From positions 1,860,001 through 1,924,000 of the forward strand of contig NZ_CP060039.1 in NCBI RefSeq assembly GCF_014211915.1: 64,000 nt of DNA, in the 5' to 3' direction. The notes under the pieces are model-generated. The model saw only the letters and a program-made list of their open reading frames with translations. It ran no database searches and was not told the origin of the DNA. The position numbers and the translations under genes are program-made. Position 1 is the stretch's first letter; every line of letters starts with the position of its first letter. Shown in pieces: positions 55,446 through 64,000 of this stretch. This stretch comes from Burkholderia cenocepacia (GTDB lineage: Bacteria > Pseudomonadota > Gammaproteobacteria > Burkholderiales > Burkholderiaceae).

Positions 55446-56663
55446 ATGTCGTCGGTGCAGGTGAGGGTGCTCGCGCTGTTCTCGGTCGGGTATTTCGTGT
55501 CGTACGTCTTTCGCGGCGTCAATCTGGGCTTCGCGCCGTTCGTCACGCATGAGCTCGGGCTGTCCGCCGCCGATCTCGGCTTGCTCACCAGCCTCTATTT
55601 CCTCGGCTTCGCGGGCGCGCAGATCCCGGCCGGCGTGATGCTCGACCACTTCGGCCCGCGGCGCGTGACGGCCGGCATGCTGCTGTTCGCGGCGGCTGGC
55701 GCGGCCGTGTTCGGTGCGGCGCATGGCATCGGCACGATGATGGTCGGCCGGCTGCTGATCGGCGTCGGCGTATCGGTGTGTCTGGGTGCGGCGTTCAAGG
55801 CGCTCGCGCAGCATTTCCCGGTCGGCCGGCTGCCCCTCGTCAACGGTCTCGTGATGGCCGTGGGCGGCCTCGGCGGCGTAATGGTCGGCTCGCCGCTGAC
55901 CTGGCTGCTCGGCTGGGCGAGCTGGCGCACGATCTGTTTCGGCCTCGCGGTGCTGACCGTGGCCGTCGCGGCGTCGATCGGCTTCGGGGCGCCCGACGCG
56001 CAGCAGGCGCGCCACCAGGGCGGCCTCGTCAGCCAGTTCAAGGGCACGTGGCACATCCTGGCGAGCCGCGCGTTCTGGAAGATTGCGTCGTTCTCTGTCG
56101 TCACGCAGGGCGTGTTCTATGCGATGCAGTCGCTGTGGGTGGGCCCGTATCTGCGCGACGTCGGCGGATTCGACGCGCCGCATGCCGCGCGCCTCGTGTC
56201 GGTGCTCGGCTTCGCGATGATGGCCGGCTGCGTCGGCTTCGGCGCGGCGGCACGCGTGCTCGAGCGGCGCGGCGTGTCGGTCTACGCGACGTGCGGCATC
56301 GGCATGGCGCTGTTCGTCGCGACGCAGCTCGCGATCGTCGCGCGCGTGCCGTTGCCGCCCGCCGTGCCGTGGGCCGCCTACGGGATGTTCGGCGGCGTGG
56401 GCATCCTGACCTACGCGGTGATGGCCGGCCACTTTCCCGCCCATCTGATCGGTCGCGCGAACACGACGCTCACGCTCGTGATCTTCCTGCTGATCTTCGC
56501 GTTCCAGATCGGCGTCGGCGCCGTGCTGTCGCACTGGCCGGCGGTCGACGGCCGTTATCCGGCCGCCGCGCACTTCACCGCCTGGGGCGCACTGCTCGCG
56601 CTGCAACTCGCGAGCGCGGTCTGGTACGTCTGGCCCACGCGCGGCGCTGGCCAAGCGCACTGA
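55446..56663 (+). CDS. MFS transporter of unknown substrate
   Basis: This 405-residue protein has 12 hydrophobic segments. The first helix region VGYFVSYVFRGVNLGFAPFV and the loop GVMLDHFGPRRVTAGML carry the MFS motif A variant typical of anion/sugar-phosphate-type carriers (ACS/NarK-like). It has an RBS (AAGGGGAG) before ATG 55446. It lies between the mltD terminator and the carA promoter, so it forms its own unit. Confidence 0.85.
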   Translation: MSSVQVRVLALFSVGYFVSYVFRGVNLGFAPFVTHELGLSAADLGLLTSLYFLGFAGAQIPAGVMLDHFGPRRVTAGMLLFAAAGAAVFGAAHGIGTMMVGRLLIGVGVSVCLGAAFKALAQHFPVGRLPLVNGLVMAVGGLGGVMVGSPLTWLLGWASWRTICFGLAVLTVAVAASIGFGAPDAQQARHQGGLVSQFKGTWHILASRAFWKIASFSVVTQGVFYAMQSLWVGPYLRDVGGFDAPHAARLVSVLGFAMMAGCVGFGAAARVLERRGVSVYATCGIGMALFVATQLAIVARVPLPPAVPWAAYGMFGGVGILTYAVMAGHFPAHLIGRANTTLTLVIFLLIFAFQIGVGAVLSHWPAVDGRYPAAAHFTAWGALLALQLASAVWYVWPTRGAGQAH

Positions 56664-57029
56664 TCCGGCGGTACGCTGACAGGTACGGCGGCCGCGAAAA
56701 CAGGGCCGCAGCACGGTGCGCTGCGCCCGCCGCTCGTGGCGCGCGCATGATCGGACGGCCATATCAATTGAAGATAGGGCCATTTTCAGGCTATAATTTG
56801 AAAGTTTGTGCTGATCAACCTCGCACCCTAGCGCCTACCTCATTCATCCCGTTCATCCGCCGCACGCCGCCTGCCGGGCGATGCCGCGAAGCCTCGTGCG
56901 CCACGCGCCGGGTTCGCGTCTCGACAACGCAGGCCGCGTCCAGCTAGCGACCGCGCGCGCCCACGCAGCGCGGCGCTCGCGCGGCAGGGTAAACAGGTCG
57001 GCAGCAGGGTGTTCCCCAAGGAGCCTCCC
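56664..57029. other. carA promoter and leader region
   Basis: There is no gene in these 366 bases. A strong promoter lies at 56768-56797 (listed separately), leaving a leader of about 225 nt before carA. I found no leader-peptide or terminator hairpin in it that would show pyrimidine attenuation. Confidence 0.45.
56768..56797 (+). promoter_or_regulatory. carA: Sigma-70 promoter of carAB
   Basis: TTGAAG (56768-56773) and a perfect TATAAT (56792-56797) are 18 bases apart in an AT-rich island upstream of carA. Confidence 0.75.
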
Positions 57030-58175
57030 GTGTTGCCGTCTTTTTCTCCCGCCTTGCTTGCACTCGCCGACGGCACGGTCTTTCGTGGTTATTCGATCGG
57101 GGCCGAAGGCCATACGATCGGCGAAGTCGTGTTCAATACCGCGATCACCGGCTATCAGGAAATCCTGACTGATCCGAGCTACTCGCGCCAGATCGTCACG
57201 CTCACCTACCCGCATATCGGCAACGTCGGCGTCAACGCCGAAGACGTCGAAGCCACGAAAGTCCATGCCGCCGGCCTGATCATCCGCGATCTGCCGACGC
57301 TCGCATCGAACTTCCGCATGGACCGCACGCTCGGCGACTATCTGCGCGACGAGGGCGTCGTCGCGATCGCCGGCATCGACACCCGCAAGCTGACCCGCAT
57401 CCTGCGCGACAAGGGCGCGCAGAGCGGCTGCATCCTGACGGGCTCTGACGACGAAGCGAAGGCGATCGAGCTCGCGCGCTCGTTCGAGGGCCTCGCCGGC
57501 ATGGATCTCGCGAAGGTCGTGTCGACCACCAAGCCGTTCGAGTGGAAGCAGACGGAATGGCGTCTCGAAGGCGGCTACGGCATGCAGGAAGCGCCGAAGT
57601 ACCGCGTCGTCGCGTACGACTTCGGCGTCAAGTACAACATCCTGCGCATGCTCGCGGAGCGCGGCTGCCACGTGACGGTGCTGCCGGCCCAGGCCAGTGC
57701 GGAAGATGCGCTCGCGCTGAATCCGGACGGCATCTTCCTGTCGAACGGCCCTGGCGACCCGGAGCCGTGCGATTACGCGATCGCGGCCACCAAGGCATTC
57801 ATCGAGCGCGGCGTGCCGACCTTCGGCATCTGCCTCGGCCATCAGATCATGGGTCTCGCGGTCGGCGCGAAGACGCTCAAGATGAAGACGGGCCACCACG
57901 GCGCGAACCATCCGGTGAAGGATCTCGGCGACGGCCGGGTCGTGATCACGTCGCAGAACCACGGCTTCGCGGTCGACGCCGATTCGCTGCCGGCCAATGC
58001 GCGCGTGACGCACGTGTCGCTGTTCGACGGCACGCTGCAGGGCTTCGAGCTGACCGACAAGCCTGCGTTCTGCTTCCAGGGCCACCCGGAAGCGTCGCCC
58101 GGCCCGCACGACATCGGCTATCTGTTCGACCGTTTCACCGCGCTGATGGACGCGGCGAAGCAGCGCAACGCCTGA
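57030..58175 (+). CDS. carA: Carbamoyl-phosphate synthase small subunit
   Basis: This 381-residue glutaminase subunit supplies ammonia to CarB for carbamoyl phosphate (arginine and pyrimidine synthesis). The N-terminal domain begins [19 protein letters not shown]. The class I amidotransferase triad is visible as Cys268 in [10 protein letters not shown] and His/Glu in [15 protein letters not shown] 57030 was chosen because AAGGAG lies six bases upstream and the length equals E. coli CarA; GTG 57009 would add seven residues. A leuE-like gene separates it from carB. Confidence 0.95.
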   Translation: MLPSFSPALLALADGTVFRGYSIGAEGHTIGEVVFNTAITGYQEILTDPSYSRQIVTLTYPHIGNVGVNAEDVEATKVHAAGLIIRDLPTLASNFRMDRTLGDYLRDEGVVAIAGIDTRKLTRILRDKGAQSGCILTGSDDEAKAIELARSFEGLAGMDLAKVVSTTKPFEWKQTEWRLEGGYGMQEAPKYRVVAYDFGVKYNILRMLAERGCHVTVLPAQASAEDALALNPDGIFLSNGPGDPEPCDYAIAATKAFIERGVPTFGICLGHQIMGLAVGAKTLKMKTGHHGANHPVKDLGDGRVVITSQNHGFAVDADSLPANARVTHVSLFDGTLQGFELTDKPAFCFQGHPEASPGPHDIGYLFDRFTALMDAAKQRNA

Positions 58176-58211
58176 GTCACTGACGCAACCGAAGAACGGG
58201 AGATTCACATC

Positions 58212-58870
58212 ATGTTCGGCCACGCACTCGGCATCACGGATATCTGGACCTACGTGTTCGGCGTGATCTTCATCATCCTGCTGCCGGGGCCGAACTCGAT
58301 GTACGTGCTGTCGCTTGCCGCGCAGCGCGGCGTGAAGGCCGGCTATCGCGCGGCCTGCGGCGTGTTCGTCGGCGATACCGTGCTGATGGTGTTGTCCGCC
58401 GCGGGCGTCGCGTCGCTGCTGAAGGCGAACCCGCTGCTGTTCTCCGTCGTCAAGTACGGCGGCGCCGCCTACCTGCTGTACATCGGCACCGGGATGCTGC
58501 GCGGCGCGTGGAGCAAGCTGCGCGCGCGCGGCGATGCGCCGGTCGAGGCGCCGCAGGCGGTCGACGGCGAGCGGCCGTTCCGGAAAGCGCTGATCGTGAG
58601 CCTGCTGAATCCGAAAGCGATCCTGTTCTTCATCTCGTTCTTCATCCAGTTCGTCGACCCGGCATTCCCGCATCCCGCGCTGTCGTTCGTCGTGCTCGGG
58701 CGATCGCGCAATGCGCGAGCTTCCTGTACCTGAGCACGCTGATCTTCGCGGGGGCGCGGCTCGCCGAGCACTTCCGCCGCCGCCGCAAGCTCGCGGCAGG
58801 CGCGGCGAGCAGCGTGGGCGGCCTGTTCATCGGTTTCTCGGTGAAACTGGCGCTGGCGACCATGAGCTGA
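58212..58870 (+). pseudogene. leuE: LysE/RhtB-family leucine exporter (LeuE-like), frameshifted
   Basis: This is an amino-acid exporter of the LeuE type lying between carA and carB. The first frame runs to about 58698 with FGVIFIILLPGPNSMYVLSLAAQRGVKAGY and SLLNPKAILFFISFFIQF, both family hallmarks. The frame then breaks after FVVLG. One extra G at the run 58698-58700 restores AIAQCASFLYLSTLIFAG and the last membrane helices to 58870, giving 219 residues, close to the LeuE length of 212. As it stands the last 60 or so residues are replaced by a short wrong tail ending at 58733. Confidence 0.82.
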
Positions 58871-58919
58871 GCGCCGCCGGCCGACCCACGACAACGATTA
58901 CTTATTGAATTCACAAGCC

Positions 58920-62174
<3,255 letters not shown>

Positions 62175-62204
62175 GCGGTCAGTTACCTGTCGAAGCAACA
62201 CGTG

Positions 62205-62264
62205 CCGCGATTAGGCGGTGTTTCCAGTGCATCGGAAGCGCGCTTAATCGCGGTGATTTTTTTT
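62205..62264 (+). terminator. Intrinsic terminator between carB and greA (possible attenuator)
   Basis: CCGCGATTA (62205-62213) pairs perfectly with TAATCGCGG (62245-62253), with an inner TTCC/GGAA helix, followed by eight Ts (62257-62264). It ends only 28 bases before the greA ATG, so greA needs read-through or a promoter in those few bases. Confidence 0.88.
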
Positions 62265-62292
62265 ATAGCCGTTTTTAGCGATTGAGCCGTTT

Positions 62293-62769
62293 ATGAGCAC
62301 CATTCCGTTGACAAAGCGTGGCGCAGAGCAACTGCGCGATGAATTGCAGCGCCTCAAGTCCGTCGAGCGGCCGGCCGTGATCAACGCGATCGCGGAGGCC
62401 CGCGCACAGGGCGATCTGTCCGAAAACGCCGAATACGACGCAGCGAAGGAAAAGCAGGGCTTTATCGAGGGCCGCATCGCGGAACTCGAATCCAAGCTGT
62501 CCGCCGCGCAAATCATCGATCCCACGGTGCTCGACGCCGATGGCCGCGTGGTGTTCGCCGCGACGGTCGAACTCGAGGATCTCGAGTCGGGCGACACCGT
62601 CAAGTACCAGATCGTCGGCGACGACGAAGCCGATATCGATCACGGCCTGATCTCGGTCAGCTCGCCGATCGCACGCGCGCTGATCGGCAAGTCCGAAGGC
62701 GACGTCGCGGCCGTGCAGGCACCGAGCGGCGTGCGCGAGTACGAAATCATCTCGGTCAGCTACATCTGA
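62293..62769 (+). CDS. greA: Transcription elongation factor GreA
   Basis: This 158-residue protein has the N-terminal coiled coil with the catalytic acidic tip [16 protein letters not shown] near residues 40-55 and the C-terminal FKBP-like domain ([16 protein letters not shown]). It enters the RNA polymerase secondary channel and triggers transcript cleavage in backtracked complexes. Its length is the family norm. The upstream terminator and leader promoter suggest attenuation-type control as seen for greA in E. coli. Confidence 0.96.
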   Translation: MSTIPLTKRGAEQLRDELQRLKSVERPAVINAIAEARAQGDLSENAEYDAAKEKQGFIEGRIAELESKLSAAQIIDPTVLDADGRVVFAATVELEDLESGDTVKYQIVGDDEADIDHGLISVSSPIARALIGKSEGDVAAVQAPSGVREYEIISVSYI

Positions 62770-62783
62770 AGCGGGGCGACGTG

Positions 62784-63242
62784 ATGCCGCATCGCGTGTT
62801 CCGTCTGCTGTCGGCCGTATGGGTCGGCAGCCTGCTGACGATCGGGTATGCGGTCGCGCCCGTATTGTTCAAGACGCTGGAACGGATGACGGCCGGTTCG
62901 GTCGCCGCCCAGCTGTTCCGTATCGAGGCGATCCTCGGCGTCGTGTGCGGCGTGCTGCTGCTCGCGTTGTCGAATCAGCAGGTGCGGCGCGGCAGCAGCG
63001 AGTATCGCCGTGTGCGCTGGATCGTCGCCGCGATGGTCGTATGCGTGCTGGTCGGGTATTTTGCGCTGCAGCCGTTCATGAATGCGCTGCGCGTGGCCGC
63101 GATGGATGCGGGCACCGATATCGCGAATTCGCCGTATGCGAGCCGCTTCGGGATGCTGCACGGCGTCTCGAGCGTGTTCTATCTCGTCGAAAGCGTGCTG
63201 GGGCTGATGCTGATCTGGCGTCTGCCGGCGCGCGACGCCTGA
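62784..63242 (+). CDS. DUF4149-family membrane protein
   Basis: This 152-residue protein has four hydrophobic segments (about residues 7-27, 50-68, 80-100 and 128-147). RLLSAVWVGSLLTIGYAVAPVLFKTL at the N-terminus is typical of DUF4149/TMEM205-like proteins. Function is unknown. It follows greA by 14 bases and is probably co-transcribed. GTG 62781 immediately before the ATG is an alternative start. Confidence 0.85.
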   Translation: MPHRVFRLLSAVWVGSLLTIGYAVAPVLFKTLERMTAGSVAAQLFRIEAILGVVCGVLLLALSNQQVRRGSSEYRRVRWIVAAMVVCVLVGYFALQPFMNALRVAAMDAGTDIANSPYASRFGMLHGVSSVFYLVESVLGLMLIWRLPARDA

Positions 63243-63260
63243 GCGCCGCGCTGGGGCAGG

Positions 63261-63282
63261 GCGGCACGGGAATCCGTGCCGC
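63261..63282. terminator. Hairpin between convergent genes, weak terminator
   Basis: GCGGCACGG and CCGTGCCGC form a perfect 9-bp stem with a four-base loop between the convergent DUF4149 and yhbY genes. It lacks a T-run. Confidence 0.45.
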
Positions 63283-63291
63283 ACCGGCGGA

Positions 63292-63816
63292 TTACTTGTC
63301 CTGGAACGGCCGCTTGGTGCTGGCCTGGCGCTTTTTCGCACGCTTCACGGTGCCGCCTGCCGTCACGCGTTCGTTGCCGCGCACCGTGACCTTCACCGGC
63401 CTCGGACGGCGCACGGGGCTTGCGTTCGGCGACACCTTGACGACCTTGACGGTGCGCGGGGCGCGGCCTTTCTTGTCATCGGCGGCTTCGGCCGCGCTGG
63501 GCAGCGCACCGGCACGACGGCCGCGGGCCGGGGCCGCTGCGGCTTCGGGCCTCCAGATCACCAGCAGCTTGCCGATATGCTGAATCGGGGCCGCGTTCAA
63601 GCGGTCGCAGATCTCGTCGTAGATCGCGATCCGTTCGTCGCGCTCGTCGCCGAACACGCGGATCTTGATCAGCTGGTGCGCGTCGAGGTGCACCTTGATT
63701 TCCTTCAGCACGGCGTCGGTCAGCCCTTCGGCGCCGATCAGCACGACGGGCTTGAGCGCATGGGCCTGGGAGCGCAGCGCGGAGCGCTCGGCGGGAGAAA
63801 GCGAAAGGGCGGGCAT
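63292..63816 (-). CDS. yhbY: YhbY-family ribosome-assembly RNA-binding protein with basic C-terminal extension
   Basis: This 174-residue protein has a CRS1-YhbY domain in residues 1-100: LSPAERSALRSQAHALKPVV, LIGAEGLTDAVLKEIKVHLDAHQLIKIRV and the GKLLVIWRP end. E. coli YhbY is only 97 residues; this one adds about 75 residues of Lys/Arg/Pro-rich sequence (TVKVVKVSPN, RPRPVKVTVRG, VKRAKKRQ) that is probably RNA-binding. The family binds the pre-50S subunit. The start is ATG 63816; a longer open frame upstream is non-coding. Confidence 0.92.
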   Translation of the reverse strand: MPALSLSPAERSALRSQAHALKPVVLIGAEGLTDAVLKEIKVHLDAHQLIKIRVFGDERDERIAIYDEICDRLNAAPIQHIGKLLVIWRPEAAAAPARGRRAGALPSAAEAADDKKGRAPRTVKVVKVSPNASPVRRPRPVKVTVRGNERVTAGGTVKRAKKRQASTKRPFQDK

Positions 63817-64000
63817 GGAAATGTCGAAATCTAAATAAGGGCGCGCTGACTGAAAAGCGATCGCGGGACGTTCCCGCGTCAGCCGTGCGCCGAAACCACG
63901 TAAAATCGCGGCTTGGGCCTGAAAAGGGGCCGCAGCCGCGCGAAGAAGACGCGTATTATCCGCTAAAAGCGCGGCTTCACGAAGCAATTGGCAGCAATCT
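63817..64000. other. Upstream region of yhbY to the window edge
   Basis: These 184 bases are gene-free. In related genomes rlmE is divergent from yhbY, so this is probably the shared promoter region. AT-rich hexamers (TAAAAT near 63900, TATTAT near 63955) could be -10 elements for the plus strand, but no gene start is in the window. Confidence 0.4.

Overview
The window reads as a high-GC beta-proteobacterial chromosome, most likely Burkholderia (cepacia complex or a close relative). The evidence is the extreme G+C bias with codons ending in G or C, the core block yafS-like methyltransferase/rnhA/dnaQ/gloB/mltD, the carA-carB-greA-yhbY block, Burkholderia-type small families (DUF4148, DUF2242), a 16-stranded general porin, five LysR regulators, and a malonate decarboxylase operon in the order known from pseudomonads. 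The genus call is inference from gene content; no rRNA is present.

Layout. (1) 1-7414: right-hand part of a prophage of podovirus type. It holds the 3' end of a large virion protein, a terminase-like small protein, the large terminase subunit, a T7-fibre/pectate-lyase-like tailspike broken by one frameshift, two small membrane proteins (holin/antiholin candidates), a lambda R-type transglycosylase endolysin, and Rz with Rz1 wholly embedded. The junction with the host lies somewhere in 7415-7792. (2) 7793-13823: a flavin reductase-like protein, then bkdA1-bkdA2-bkdB-lpdV (branched-chain 2-oxoacid dehydrogenase, all subunits). (3) 14169-31755: accessory metabolism arranged as LysR-controlled cassettes: LysR | ureohydrolase-GNAT; NCS1 permease and porin; LysR | MHS transporter-M20 amidase/carbamoylase-acetylpolyamine amidohydrolase; an MFS exporter; LysR | serine/threonine dehydratase-like enzyme; a DUF2242 lipoprotein; a NhaR-like regulator. 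(4) 31866-35486: TerC membrane protein, zinc-ribbon protein, two Hsp20 chaperones behind a heat-shock-like promoter, a 3-hydroxyacyl-CoA dehydrogenase, a DUF4148 protein. (5) 35648-44376: divergent LysR (probable MdcR) and madL-madM-mdcA-mdcC-mdcD-[palindromic repeat]-mdcE-mdcG-mdcB-mdcH, a complete biotin-independent malonate uptake and decarboxylation system. (6) 44506-50662: PLD-like protein with a degenerate active site, phosphoribosyltransferase, PHB depolymerase, glutathione S-transferase, small ORF, ProP-like transporter, YnfA. (7) 50700-63816: conserved core: dnaQ, rnhA, methyltransferase, gloB, mltD, MFS, carA, leuE-like, carB, greA, DUF4149, yhbY.

The most notable signals are: four separate genes (tailspike, proP-like, mltD, leuE-like) whose frame is broken by apparent loss of exactly one base in a G/C run, which looks like a systematic homopolymer artefact; a promoter-plus-terminator unit in front of greA that resembles a leader-RNA attenuator; a compact candidate sRNA at 27028-27102 (minus strand); a multi-hairpin intergenic repeat inserted inside the mdc operon; and a perfect GntR-type palindrome upstream of an NCS1 permease. 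I found no CRISPR array, complete insertion sequence, rRNA or complete tRNA.
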